Source: Flaccisagitta enflata
Lineage: Eukaryota; Chaetognatha; Sagittoidea; Aphragmophora
Assembly: GCA_965153355.1 (NCBI GenBank)
Contig: OZ231127.1
Coordinates: forward strand, 62,186,001 to 62,250,000
Length of the DNA: 64,000 nucleotides
Direction of reading: 5' to 3'
Each line of letters begins with the position of its first letter. Position 1 is the stretch's first letter. Shown one piece after another: positions 1-64,000 of the stretch. The position numbers and the translations under genes were made by a program. Below the pieces are notes generated by a model. It was not told the DNA's origin. It searched no databases and was given only the letters and a program-made list of their open reading frames with translations.

Positions 1-95
1 TTCAACCAATCTTTTTTTTTCGTAATATGAGCGTGTCTTTAGAAGAGACTGTTTCAAACCATGGCTACTGAATGATATTAGTAAAAGGTGCTTAC

Positions 96-41339
<41,244 letters not shown>

Positions 41340-41448
41340 AATTTCTTTGAGATGATTTAAACCAAAGAAGGAGGAAGAAAATAGGAAGACACTTTTCTAT
41401 CCCCTGAAACAACAAAAATCTGCCGAGAAAAATCTGAACAGTATCTGG

Positions 41449-42760
41449 GTCCGCGACGGAAGGGGGTTAAAGATCAACAATTCCATAAGATCGCTATGAC
41501 CAAAAGATCGCTAACCCTGTAAGTTCGCCAAAACTATTAGTCTTGACATTTAGAGCCGCCATACAAAGTTTCATGCAAATCCGTTGAAAAATGACAAAGT
41601 TATGCACGTTTTTCACTTTTAGGCTAGTAGGGTGGTAGGCTGGTTTAGATAAATAGTGTGCGTATGTTGAGTTCTTCCATTTAGAGACTCCATACCAAGT
41701 TTCAACCAATTTGGTTGAAAAATGTCCAATTTATGTAAGTTTTTACTTTTAGGCCGGTAAGCTGGTTAGGTAGTAGGTTGGTTTGGCCGGTTAGCATGCT
41801 CAAACATAAATAAATCACATACATGTGTTGAGTCCTTCCATTTAGAGACTCCATACTGAATTTCAACCAAATTGGTTGAAAAACGCCAAAGATATGCACA
41901 TTTATCACTTTTTGGTTGGTAGGCTGGTTGGGTGGTAGGCTGGTTTGACAGGATAAATAGTGCGCATATGTTGAGTTCTTCCATTTAGAGACCCCATACC
42001 AAGTTTCAACCAAATTAGTTGAAAAATGACAAAGTTAAGCAAGTTTTTCACTTTTGGGCCGGTTGGCTGGTTGGGTGGTAGGTCGGTTTGGCCGGTTAGC
42101 ATGCTCAAATGCATATAAATCACATACACATGTTGAGTCCTTCCATTTAGAGACTCCATACCAAATTTCAACCAAATCGATTGAAAAATGCCAAAGTTAT
42201 GCACGTTTTTCACTTTTAGGCCGGTAGGCTGGTTGGGTGGTAGGCTGGTTTGACAGGATAAATAGTGCGCATATGTTGAGTTCTTCCATTTAGAGACCCC
42301 ATACCAAGTTTCAACCAAATTAGTTGAAAAATGCCAAAGTTATGCAAGTTTTTCACTTTTAAGCCGGTTGGCTGGTTGGGTGGTAGGTCGGTTTGGCCGG
42401 TTAGCATGCTCAAATGCATATAATTCACATACACATGTTGAGTCCTTCCATTTAGAGACTCCATACCAAATTTCAACCAAATCGGTTGAAAAATGCCAAA
42501 GTTATGCACGTTTTTCACTTTTAGGCTGGTAGGCTGGTTGGGCCGGTTGGGTTGGTCGGATCGCAAAAATCGGATAGGATGTAAAGCGCCCTACCCTAGT
42601 ACAACTTCCCACCAAATATGAACCAAATCGGTCAAAGCATAAAAAAGTTATCCATTTTTTAAAATCCGTAACAACGACGACAACGACAACGACAACGACG
42701 ACGACGACACCCACCCGCCTTGAATTATAGTCCGCGTCGGAATGATATTCCGTCGCGGAC
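41449..42760. mobile_element. Minisatellite-bearing element with GTCCGCGACGGAA end and terminal hairpin (copy 1)
   Basis: The left end GTCCGCGACGGAAGGGGG matches the hairpin at the right end (GTCCGCGTCGGAAT, loop, ATTCCGTCGCGGAC), which is followed by an A-run. The core is five to six tandem units of about 150-300 bases carrying GGTTGAAAAATG and TAGGCTGGTTGGG. A (CGACAA)n stretch precedes the hairpin. The repeated open frames in the core are a by-product of the tandem units. Confidence 0.65.
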
Positions 42761-43235
42761 AAAAAAAAAACCTAGATCTCATCCAGCCTTAAATCGTGAT
42801 CCTGGGGTGACATCGAGAGATTATCCTATTCAATGTCGGCATTCTGTATGAACTTTTAGCCCCTCGACCCGAGCCGAAAAGTGTAACCACTGACTAATAA
42901 GCCAAACCTAATTAATCTAATTCAATGATAATCAAAAAGTCTCGTCCGTTGCAGAGAAGCGGTGGAGTATTCAAAGACGAGAGGGGACATTTATTTGAGA
43001 AAGGAGGAAATGATGCTTTCAACCCAGGTCTATGATGAGCAAGAGCGCCTCCACAAAAAGCTGGCTAGTCCGACGGCCGATCGGATGTAGGAACGGACGG
43101 ACGGATTTAGATGTATACGTCTCTAGAAGATGATGACTGCGCCGTTTCCGGTTCATGAAAGAAACGATATGACCCGAGCTCGGCAGTAGCCTTTGGCCAT
43201 TCATTTGTCTCTATAGTACTGAGAAGGGGTAAGGG

Positions 43236-44630
43236 CTGAGCCGGATCAACATATATGCTTTAAATGCTTAAGCATAGGGCCCCGCGCCTCAGGGGGGCCC
43301 CGCACTTGCCCCCCCCTTGAAAAAAAAGAAGAAAAAGAAAAAGAAAAAGAGAAAGAAAGAAAAAAAGAAAAAAAGAAAGAACAAATAAAAGGAAAAGGGA
43401 AAGAAAGAAAAAAATGAAGAAAATAAAGGAAAAATGAAAAAAACAACAGACATTTTAGCTAAAACAGAAAAAAATTCCAGCTTAAGAAGGGGAAAAAGCA
43501 AGATACATGGTCTGAAGTAAGAGAAAAGCAGTTAGGAAGGCGGAGGTAATGCAGGCAAGAAACAAGGCAAAGATGAGAGAACAAAGGAGTAATGATGAAA
43601 GAAAGTTCAAAAATAAAGATGGAAAAATTTTTTTTTTTAATCAGTAAAAGATTGAATTAAAGACTTTTTTTGAAAAAAAAACTAAAGCGAAAAACTTTTT
43701 TGAAAAATATGCTGACTTTCACAGGCTTTTATGATCTTGTCTCATAATTTTTAAAAATTCATTAGCTCTTTGAAAAGTTTTGATTTTCTATTTTCAAAAA
43801 ATCATAAAAGGTCAAAGTGGTCCAAATTTTTTTGCATGCAATTTCTAAACTATAAAAATAACAGAGATCAGATTGCACTCATTTTGCAGATTTTTAAAAT
43901 TTTGAAAACAAAAGATGTTTGTAGTAGTTTTTTTCAAAGTTTCTTTAAAAGCTAAGATATCCTTGGTTGAAGCTAAATTCTTTCAAGATTTGGTAATGAT
44001 ATGAGGCCTGATATGTCTGATCTTAAGTTTGAGGCAGGTTGTAACTTGCAAAGCAAACAAGGCCAATACCTAAAAGTTGCGTGCAAGACATACTGACTTA
44101 GAATGACTTAGAATGACTTAAAATGCCTGAGAGTGACATGGAATGACTTAAAATGACTTAAAATGACCAAAAAGGACTTAAAATGACAACATGACCCAAT
44201 GACCAAAAATGACTTAGAATGACTTAGAATGACTTAACATGACTTGAAATGACCGAAAATGAATCAAAATGACTTAAAATGACCTAGAATGACTTGAAGA
44301 AAAAAAAAATGATAAAAAAAGTAAAATGTGACCAACCGACCAACCAACCGACCAACCAACTGACGGACAAAGCAGGTTGTAGAGTCGCGTGCACGCGACT
44401 AAAAAGAGAAAGAAAAAAAAAGATTGTAAAGGATGAGAGAGAAAAAAAGGATGAATTGATGTGAAATTCATATGCATTTTAAGCAGGACAGTGTAGCTAG
44501 AAAAACAAAATATTTTCAGGAAGCAAGTATATTTGTAAAGCCCTGTGGGATGCGGGGGGGGGGGGTGGGAAAGGGGGGCCCCGCGCCCCTGGTTAAGCAT
44601 AGGGCCCCGCACCTTGTTGATCCGGCTCAG
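43236..44630. mobile_element. hAT-like non-autonomous element, second copy of the GGATCAAC family
   Basis: The ends CTGAGCCGGATCAAC and GTTGATCCGGCTCAG lie within a perfect 8-base duplication, GGTAAGGG. Both termini carry AAGCATAGGGCCCCGC repeats. A Helentron-like element (44056-44405) has inserted inside. Confidence 0.85.
44056..44405 (+). mobile_element. Helentron-like repeat copy with AATGACTTA core
   Basis: AACAAGGCCAATACC, about 18 AATGACTTA units, a CAAC/CGAC core and hairpin GTCGCGTGCACGCGAC then TAAAAA. Nested in the hAT-like element. Confidence 0.65.
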
Positions 44631-44781
44631 GGTAAGGGGTCCGAAAATGCAGGGACCTTGGATGGTTTTTAATGGAGGTACTCCCCTGCCCACCCGTCTG
44701 CGACGATATTGTAATCCCACGTCATGTGCAGTGTAAAAAGTTAAAAATATTAGGTACACGTAATTGCCGCCAATCTCATAT

Positions 44782-45055
44782 TTTTAGATGCATCTGTCAG
44801 GAACGCATCTCTATAAGAGGGTCTGTCCGTCCATCGGTCCGTCCGTCCGTGTCCGTTACGCTTCCATAAAAGTCGAAGTTTTTGGCGCTTTTCAGCCATG
44901 GCGATGTTACGTATCAAATCAAACACTCTTTGGAATGCTTTGAGGTCGTTTTATCTGTCTGTCCGTCATTCTATCTGACCTTCCATTTATTTGACATGTC
45001 TATCGCTAAGCAAGCACATCTCTTCCCGGTCGGACTTGTTTACAAATTATTGAAT
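44782..45055 (-). mobile_element. Helentron-like repeat copy, GATGCGT hairpin class
   Basis: A minus-strand copy. The plus-strand end TTTTTAGATGCATCTG is followed by ATAAGAGGGTC, a CCGT core and, far end, GGACTTGTT. Confidence 0.55.
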
Positions 45056-45427
45056 ATCAATGGCGGTTAGGGGGTAAGCAGGGGCGGTAAACTGGTTGGG
45101 CAGGGGCGGCAATGCTTGTAATTCGCTATTGAAGACAGCCAAAATAGCAGCCCAAAGGCAGTAAGTGGTCAGCGGTACCCGTGCCCTGCCTGAGTAGTGT
45201 GTGATTTAAGTTGAGGGGGAGCAGGGCAGCGGCCCCGAAGGGAACGAAGTTCTGTAGAACACAGGGGGAATCTGTCCGTACGTCCATCCATCCGTCCGTT
45301 CGTCCCCCCCGCCCCATCCTCGGGGCTTCGGCTCCTGTTGGGCCTATTCTGACCCATATTCTGCCAATTAGTCCAAATCCAAGCAATATGGCCCAAATCT
45401 AAGCAAAATGGCCCAAATTTTATCTTA

Positions 45428-48215
45428 ACATTTATCTTCCTAAGACTAAACCATTTTTAGTCGGGGTTTGTTATAGACCGCCGAATTCTAGTAATTTTAT
45501 TGATGACTTTAGAAGTGTGCTTGAGAAAATAACCCCCGGGACTGAATTGCATATTTTGGGAGATTTCAACTACTGTTATAATCGCAGCGATGCCACAGTT
45601 AAAGCATACAAATCTTTTCTTAGTACTTTCTCTCTGTCTCAATTGATTACTGATGCCACCCGAGTCACGGCTACGACAAATACTGTCATTGATCATTTTC
45701 TGACAAATTTTAAGTCAAAAATAATTAGCTCCGGTGTGATTGACTGTTCATTTAGCGACCACTGTTTGATCTACGGTATAAGAGGTTCCCCACCAAAACC
45801 CCATGGTAATCCAGTTATTAAATTTATTCGATGTCTGAAGAATTACTCTAAGATAGCCTTGTGTGATCAGCTTCGTAAGCTCAATTGGTCTCCTGTTTAT
45901 TTGGCGCCTGATGTTGATGTTGCCCTTGAAAATTTTAATTCCCTTTTTCTCTCGGTTATTGATAAAGTTGCGCCAACTCGTAGAATGAGATTTAAGAAGG
46001 ATTCACAACCGTGGATGAATGGCGATATTCTTAGTAGTATTCGGAAAAGGGACGCACTTTTTGCTAAGGTTAAGAAAAACCGAAATAATTCTGATTTCTA
46101 TAAAGAGTATTGTGCCCAGCGGAACCTTGTCCAGCGAATGGTAAAAATGGCAAAGGCAAATTTCTTTGAAAGAGGCGTAAAAGAGTGTGGCCATGATTCT
46201 GCCAAACTCTGGCGCCAGTTAGGCACGCTTGGTCACAAGGCTCCTAAGGGCGATGATTCTATTATTCTAGAGGCCGATGGCCAAAGATTTTCCGATTGTA
46301 GTGTTACGTCGCGTATATTCAATGAATTTTATACAAAGGTTGCTGCTAAATTAGTCTCAAGCCTACCTTCTCCTTCGAATATTTTTGGCCTTGACTACTG
46401 TTTACAATTTTATCGAAATAAGGGTGTCTTTTCTCCTACTTTTTCTCTTACGCCTGTTAGCCGGCATTTTATTCGGAAACAACTGTCTTGTTTGAAAATA
46501 GATAAGAGTACAGGCTTAGATGGTATATCTCCGCGTTTTTTGAAAGATGGTTGTGAGCTTCTTGTCGATCCCATTTCACATATTGTTAATTTGTCCCTTA
46601 CCTCAGAAATTTTCCCCTCCGCATTTAAAAAGGCACGCGTAAAACCTCTCTTTAAAAAAGGCTCACGATTGGACGTGGGCAATTATCGTCCTGTTTCCAT
46701 CTTACCAGTAATGTCAAAGATTCTTGAGCGGGCTGTGAACGATCAACTCAATGATTATCTTTCTAGTCGTGGTTTATTTTATGATTTCCAAAGTGGTTTT
46801 CGCAAGGGATACTCGACTGATACGTGTCTAATGAATCTTAATGATCATATCAAGAAGCAAACAAGTGATGGTAAAGTGACAGGAATGATCCTTATTGATC
46901 TACAGAAAGCGTTTGATTGCGTTGATCACTGCTTATTGATTAAGAAATTATCAGCTATAGGTGTTGCTTCCACAGATTGGTTTCGCTCTTATTTGAACGA
47001 CCGTGTCCAATGTTCTCAAGTTGGAGGAGTAGATTCATCTTTTTTAAATGTTAGCTGTGGTGTTCCGCAGGGCAGCATTCTTGGCCCTACTTTATTCTTA
47101 TGCTACATTAATGATATGGCTGGTGCATTGGATTGTAGATTGTCTCTATATGCTGACGACAGCGCTCTTGTTCATAGTGGGTCTAGCCCAGATGTTGTCG
47201 CCAATTTTTTGAGTAAAGAATTGGAAAAGTGTCAAAAATGGCTCGTGGACAATAAACTATCGATTCACTTAGGTAAAACTGAATGTATTTTATTTGGTTC
47301 AAAGCGTCGTTTAAATGCTGATGTTCAATTCAATGTTGGTCTTGGCGGTGCCGCTGTAAAAAGAGTAGTCTCGGTTAAGTACCTTGGTGTCTTTGTTGAT
47401 CAATACTTAGATTTCTCAACACATGTCGAAGGTTTGCTGAAAAAAGCTCATGGAAAGCTGCAATTTCTTTATCGCAATAACGTTTTCTTGAATTTCTCTA
47501 CTCGTAAATTACTTTGTGAATCGCTCATCTTCTCTAGTCTTGAGTATTGCTCCTCATCCTGGTTCCCTGGTCTCTCTACTCGCCTACGCGATTCCTTGTC
47601 CGTTTTCAAAAGAAAATGTGTACGATTTACTTTGGGTTTGGGCCCTCGCGCCCATGTAGGTGATCATGAGTACAAAAATCTTTCATGGATGCCTTTTTCA
47701 AAACGAGTCACTTACTTTAATTTGGTTCATGCTTACAAAATAAGGTCCGGCTGCTCTGCATCATATTTAGCGCAAAGTTTTACCCCTATGTCTGAGATTC
47801 ATACTTACAATTTACGACAGAGCCGCTTCAATTTTTCCCTGGCCTATTGCGTGTCCTTTGGGTACTTTTATTAGAGACGCAATAACTGATTGGAACTCTC
47901 TCCCAGCAGAACTGAAAGCTGTCTCGTCACTGAAAAAGTTCAAATTTCGTCTGAAGCAACTTTTACTTTCATCGTGATTTTATTCTCTTGTTTTTATCAC
48001 TTTTCATCAAGTTTACGGATTTTAGTCTTTTGTATTTACCTTTGTTAAGCTTTATGGACCTCAATGGAAATAAATCTTAGGATTTTTTTGAGCTTTCCAT
48101 GGCAAACGGTGATTACGTACATTATCCGTACCAGTTTTTATTTCTAAACGCTATGTTCTTTTGTCCTCAATGTATCTCCGCCTCCTTTGCCACAATACAA
48201 TACAATACAATACAA
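45428..48215 (+). mobile_element. Non-LTR (LINE) retrotransposon, 5'-truncated, CR1/Jockey-like
   Basis: The open frame starts inside the apurinic endonuclease domain (VGVCYRPPN at about 45455; HILGDFN and the FSDH motif follow). It runs through a reverse transcriptase with NYRPVSILPVMSKILER, IDLQKAFDCVDH, GVPQGSILGP, LYADDSA and VKYLGVF. These are the A, B, catalytic YADD and thumb-side motifs of non-LTR enzymes. The catalytic Asp pair is present. The first part of the endonuclease and any ORF1 are missing. Near 47,860 the frame shifts, so the last ~45 codons (containing DAITDWNSLP) are read in another frame. The 3' end is a short pentanucleotide run (ACAAT)n near 48195-48215, as in CR1-type elements. 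It sits between two inverted foldback arms. Confidence 0.85.
45517..47874 (+). CDS. Endonuclease/reverse transcriptase ORF of the LINE
   Basis: The longest open frame in the window, 785 codons from an internal Met. The true frame continues upstream to about 45430. The reverse transcriptase motifs RPVS, AFDxVDH, PQGSILGP and YADD are all intact. The stop at 47872 results from a frameshift. An endonuclease lacking its N-terminal half should be inactive, so this copy is probably dead on arrival. Confidence 0.85.
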   Translation: MLEKITPGTELHILGDFNYCYNRSDATVKAYKSFLSTFSLSQLITDATRVTATTNTVIDHFLTNFKSKIISSGVIDCSFSDHCLIYGIRGSPPKPHGNPVIKFIRCLKNYSKIALCDQLRKLNWSPVYLAPDVDVALENFNSLFLSVIDKVAPTRRMRFKKDSQPWMNGDILSSIRKRDALFAKVKKNRNNSDFYKEYCAQRNLVQRMVKMAKANFFERGVKECGHDSAKLWRQLGTLGHKAPKGDDSIILEADGQRFSDCSVTSRIFNEFYTKVAAKLVSSLPSPSNIFGLDYCLQFYRNKGVFSPTFSLTPVSRHFIRKQLSCLKIDKSTGLDGISPRFLKDGCELLVDPISHIVNLSLTSEIFPSAFKKARVKPLFKKGSRLDVGNYRPVSILPVMSKILERAVNDQLNDYLSSRGLFYDFQSGFRKGYSTDTCLMNLNDHIKKQTSDGKVTGMILIDLQKAFDCVDHCLLIKKLSAIGVASTDWFRSYLNDRVQCSQVGGVDSSFLNVSCGVPQGSILGPTLFLCYINDMAGALDCRLSLYADDSALVHSGSSPDVVANFLSKELEKCQKWLVDNKLSIHLGKTECILFGSKRRLNADVQFNVGLGGAAVKRVVSVKYLGVFVDQYLDFSTHVEGLLKKAHGKLQFLYRNNVFLNFSTRKLLCESLIFSSLEYCSSSWFPGLSTRLRDSLSVFKRKCVRFTLGLGPRAHVGDHEYKNLSWMPFSKRVTYFNLVHAYKIRSGCSASYLAQSFTPMSEIHTYNLRQSRFNFSLAYCVSFGYFY

Positions 48216-49566
48216 TCCAAGCATAATGGCCCAAATCCAAGACAAATGGCCCAAATCTGGTCAAAATCTAGGTATCCGAGGCCACAATGTAGGTCTAAGG
48301 GGCTAAAATAATGTACCTCGGGCCAGAATTGGTTTTTTTTTTGGCCAGATTTGGGCCATTTTGCTTGGATTTGGGCCATTATGCTTGGATTTGGGCCATT
48401 TTGCTTAGATTTGGGCCATATTGCTAGGATTTGGGCTATTTGGCAGAATATGGATCAGAATAGGCCCTAAAGGGCGGGGGGGACGGACATACGGACGGAC
48501 GGACGTATGGACAGATTCCCCCTGTGTTCTACATGACTTCGTCCCCTTCAGGGCCGCTGGCCAAAAGTGTCATTGTAGCTTTGTTTGTCTAGAAATGGCA
48601 AAGGTTTGAAGAAAAAAATCACTGATTTAAAAAAGTGCTCATTTCAATTTTTTCCAATAAGCAATTTTAGTCTTTCCTCTTTTGTCAATGATGCACCTCA
48701 GGATTGTCTTAGCTACTCGTTATCCATGAGCAAATTTAAGAGCTTCAAATTTTCTCTAAAATGGCGCCAAGAACAAATTTCTAGCTCAAGATGTTTGATT
48801 TTTATGTTAGAATAAAGATAACCCATGAAAACCACATGGTGAATTTTCCAAATCATTGACTACCTGTCTTCATCCTGATGCCATTTCTAAACAGATAGAT
48901 CTAGGACATCCGGCAGGGTCTCATTTGAAAGATCTTTCGCAGAGCTTCAAAATGGTCATGGATTTTGCTATGTTTTTCTCATTGCTTGGATGTGAAACAC
49001 TGACAAACAAATGGTTCATTTTTTATTTTACTATAGTTACCACCTTCCCATTTGAATTTGGATATGTCTGGTTTCATTTCAATGCCATTTCTAAACGAAT
49101 TGAGCTAGAACAGTGGGATACCTGGACCCAAATTAAAGCTCTTTAACAGAGCTTTCAATTGGTCACTGATTTTAATGAGTTTCTTGCCTAAGAAGCATCT
49201 AAAAGTTGTTTGCAAGTTTGTAAGTGTAAACTTTACCGTCACCCGCACTGTATGTCCATATCTGAGGCTGATGTTGTTTTAAACAGTGTTCTTAGACAAA
49301 ATACAACATGTAACAGTATGTTAGGCTTAATGAAGCAGAATTTCTTTGGATGTCTTTTGTTTTTAAGCTCGGTAAAATGCGTACCCTTTTCGCCGATGTT
49401 GGATATTAAACGAAATTAAGTGTCAACAAAAGGAGATCTGTCTATGTGTCCGTCCGTTTGCGTTGGTCTGGCATTCTGTCTTTCTGACTTTCTTTCTCTC
49501 CGCTATCTTCAAATCTTTTTCTCTTCTTTCAACTTTTGAACTTAATTTCTTCTGTCTGTTTGTCTT

Positions 49567-50330
<764 letters not shown>

Positions 50331-51041
50331 TCTAAAATCATTGTTCCTTTTGTTACTTTTCGGCATTCTTCCTTAGAATTATTCAGTGGTAAACAACAAG
50401 AGTGATGGGTAATGTTTTATTCAAATTACATGTAATGTATCAACGTAGTATACACAATTTATACAAACCGTTTCATTTTCACATTCGAAACAACGAGAAA
50501 CACAAAAAAGAATGAGGGAAAAAGATAAGGGGGGGGGGGAAGGGAGGCAACATTCATGGAAGTTACAATTGATGCCATTTTTTTTTGCAAAAGCGATGAT
50601 GTTTATGTCTATGAGGTGCCACTGCAATGCGAAGGGGGCGCAAATGAGCCTCCCAGCTCGAACATAACCGTCGGAGAGCGGAGGGCAAAACTATAAATTG
50701 GACCTCAGAAAACGGAAACATGATTTACCAATCAAGGATATGTTAAGATTTCGAATGAGATATGCGTTGGAATTGGATGGTACAGGGTAGAAAAAGAAAA
50801 CCAGCTTTTTTGTTTAAAGAACAAGGCCTGAAAATACTACGTTTGGGCGCAAAAAGAAAAAAAAACATGTAGCATACAACAAGAAATATCGAATGAGAGT
50901 TGAGATTGTGATATGTGTTTGTTGTGATTGTCGTGTTTAGCACCTACCTCCGTTTATCACTTTCCTGTATTGCGAGCGTCACAACAGTTTTTTTACTCTC
51001 GCGCGACAGTAACAGATAAAAAGTCGCGTTGCTACTGCCGG

Positions 51042-51043
51042 GG

Positions 51044-51119
<76 letters not shown>

Positions 51120-51240
51120 TAGACAGACAGACAGACAGACACACACACGCACACACACACAGACACATACACACACGCACACGCACACACACGCACACAC
51201 ACGCACACACACACACGCTTGCGCGCGGATTGACACAACA
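51042..51240. repeat. (GA)n(GACA)n(CA)n microsatellite
   Basis: The rest of 50.4-52.0 kb is probably intergenic or 3' UTR of the low-complexity gene. No gene is supported. Confidence 0.9.
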
Positions 51241-52071
51241 CACCCACGCGCACCCACACGCACTTATACCCACTCATTGAAACGCATAGTCGCTTACTCT
51301 ACAACTCGGCGTATGAATCATTCGCAAAACCACCTACTCCAATGTAAACGTGAATGGTTTCAATCACCAAAATAGTCTTGAAGGGAAAAACAGCACGCAT
51401 GGTGGGAGAAAGTAACGGGAGATACAGAGGAAAATAAAAGATTTTTTTCTCATTACGATCATATGTTTACGAGGGAGAGAGTAAAAAAGTATTCCATACT
51501 CTCGACTCAGTTTTGGTAACACGAGATACAAACAAAAGACAAGATTGCTATGGTGATGTGGGAGATGGCGATGTTGTCTCGTAAAGAGAGATAAGATAAA
51601 AAGAAGAGCACCTGCCGAAGATTCATCAATGCAAAATCCTCGACTTTGACTTAGCAACCAGATACTCAATATATATAGTCATATCACTCAATATCACGTA
51701 ATCTTGAGGTGGGTACAATCATTCCCTCTTTCATAGTTGGCGAAATTCTCGAACATCAAAATAGAAGGTTGATAAGAATAGGATGGGCGGGAGCGGCGGA
51801 AGAGAGATTTGTTTTCTTTATTTTTTTCGAAATGTACAAATGCAATTTTCGACATGAAATGATAATTTTCGTTCGAAATAAATCAAGGACGAAGACTCGA
51901 CCAATAGTTGCGTCTTCGGACATGGGTAGATATAGACGAGGACGCACCCAAAAACGAGAAACAAAAGAACAAAACATAATTGATATGAGTGTATCACGTG
52001 AACAATCACAAATTCTTCCCTCTTAAGGTAAAAAAAGGGAGTATTGTTTACTTGTTTTTCTTTTTAATTCT

Positions 52072-62440
<10,369 letters not shown>

Positions 62441-62509
62441 CTGTGGTTCAATAACAGAGCAAATTGTTTTGTGAGTTGAAATGAATTAAAAAAAAAAAAA
62501 ACACCAACA

Positions 62510-62800
<291 letters not shown>

Positions 62801-63591
62801 CGATGAACAGAAAAGAAATCAAAATTGAAAAGAAACAATTGAGCTGAGAACAAACAGATGACTGAACGAAAAGAAATAAAAGAGGGAGAGAGAAAAAAGA
62901 ACACACGCGCACACGTAAACACCAACCCATACCCGCGCGCGAGGGCAAGTAAACGGTATTTGTAATTTCTAAGAAAGGTTGAACAAATGAAAGATTTACA
63001 AGACACAAATCGTGGAAGATCCAGTGATGTTAACAGTTGTTGCAGGGGGAAAAAAGGGACAACGCCAAGTAGGCCAACGATGCGTCCTCTTTGAATGAAT
63101 GTTTTTTATGAATGAATGAATGTTTTTTTTATGAATGAACTTATTAATGTTTGCTTCTTGTACTGGGTTAAAACCATTTTTTTGTTGAAAAAATATTTGA
63201 TTTTGATATTTATCTATTTATCTATAAGAGGCTTTGTCCCTCCGTTAGTTCTTTGGTCCGTTGGTCCGTCAGTCCGTGGTGAAAAAATGAGAAATCGCAC
63301 ATTTGAGACAACAGTTGTGTTTGTCTGTGTTTGTGAGTAAATTTGGGGTGGGGGAGGGTGTGGATGGGGGTTGGATGCCCCTGCCCACCCGTTTGCATCG
63401 ATGTTGTGACCCCGCGTCACTTGTTGAGGTATGCATGACCGATCAACCAACCAGCCAACCGAACAACAGACACAGGCTATCATAGTTGTGCGAGGACGCA
63501 TCTAAAATATCTGAAGAATGGAAGACCATGTTGGAAATGTTTGTGGACGTGGGGTTACAGAGAGGTAGGAGGCGATGTCTGGACCGATTTG

Positions 63592-63593
<2 letters not shown>

Positions 63594-63679
<86 letters not shown>

Positions 63680-63680
63680 A
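63594..63680. repeat. (GA)n microsatellite
   Basis: The right-edge region 62.8-64.0 kb otherwise holds a decayed GATGCGT-class repeat (about 63228-63505) and a short (ATGT)n. No exon was found. Confidence 0.95.
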
Positions 63681-64000
63681 ACTCAGAAGAAGTAAGAGAA
63701 AGAAGAAAGAAAAAAGAAAACGGCCACAGAGACAAGAACGCGCGCTATAAGTATGAATACCAGTAATAGCGGCTGTCGCCGTGAGGAAAAAAGTCGAAAG
63801 CATTGGTAACTTTTTATCAAGCTTTTATCTTCAGTCCTTGTACATCTTTAATTTGTTAGATCAAATCAAGAGCAATTGTATATGTTGTAAGTATGTATGT
63901 ATGTATGTATGAAAAATAGAACTGAGCTAAATGAGCTAGATAAGCTAAAATACTCAAAAATCACTTAATTCAACCAGATATCCAACTATGCTCACTGAAA

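Larger units (their letters stand above)
45228..48563. repeat. Foldback element interrupted by the LINE
   Basis: The left arm, about 45228-45427, is repeated inverted at about 48216-48563. Both contain AACACAGGGGGAATCTGTCC-type ends, a CCGT/ACGG minisatellite and a GCCCAAATC/GATTTGGGC minisatellite. The LINE lies between the arms. The left side extends into a GGTCAGCGGTACCCG-type repeat that is absent on the right. Confidence 0.7.

Noticed and set aside
41494-42566. Repeated 70-137-codon frames sharing MVETWYGVSKWKNSTYAH
   Set aside because: They come from tandem units of a minisatellite-bearing element, occur again in the opposite copy at 53.8-54.5 kb, and have no start, splice or domain support.
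51709-52026. 105-codon plus-strand frame
   Set aside because: Basic composition, no recognisable domain, and opposite the 3' flank of the low-complexity gene.

Overview
This window is nuclear DNA of an invertebrate animal. It is AT-rich, and most of it is microsatellite, minisatellite and small transposons, with exons as short islands. The animal assignment rests on three things. There is a multi-exon intermediate-filament (lamin-type) gene, a discoidin-like secreted gene family (I recall similar proteins from cnidarians, amphioxus and hemichordates), and an EamA/SLC35 transporter with spliceosomal introns. The phylum cannot be fixed from the sequence.

Layout. (1) 1-41,339, minus strand: an intermediate-filament gene with eight visible exons, running off the left edge. 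Its second intron is about 26.5 kb long. (2) Inside that intron lie three tandem plus-strand copies (A 15.7-22.2 kb, B 23.5-27.2 kb, C 27.8-39.6 kb) of a three-exon gene for a secreted discoidin-like protein of about 200 residues. Copy A is broken. The 11 kb first intron of copy C contains a minus-strand five-exon EamA/SLC35-like transporter (29.7-33.4 kb), so genes are nested two deep. (3) 41.4-55 kb: repeats, including a 5'-truncated non-LTR retrotransposon (45.4-48.2 kb) inside a foldback repeat, and two opposite copies of a minisatellite-bearing element. (4) 52.1-62.4 kb, minus strand: the last four exons of an unrecognised low-complexity protein that continues past the right edge.

Mobile DNA. 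Several families can be defined from their own ends. There are TA-flanked palindromic elements (Tc1/mariner type), two hAT-like families with 8-bp target duplications, a tRNA-derived SINE, and more than a dozen copies of a Helentron-like element. The last begins AACAAGG, carries a central tandem repeat and ends in a hairpin followed by CTAAAAA. Its hairpin sequence varies together with a motif near the 5' end.

Most interesting points: two introns of the transporter appear to be GC-AG introns whose ends are inverted repeats, one with an apparent 4-bp target duplication, so it looks like a transposon acting as an intron. Microsatellites abut splice sites in most of the genes. Hairpin and 5' motif covary in the Helentron-like elements. 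A splice-donor-containing segment has been amplified in tandem in copy A. One filament exon carries a one-base frameshift.
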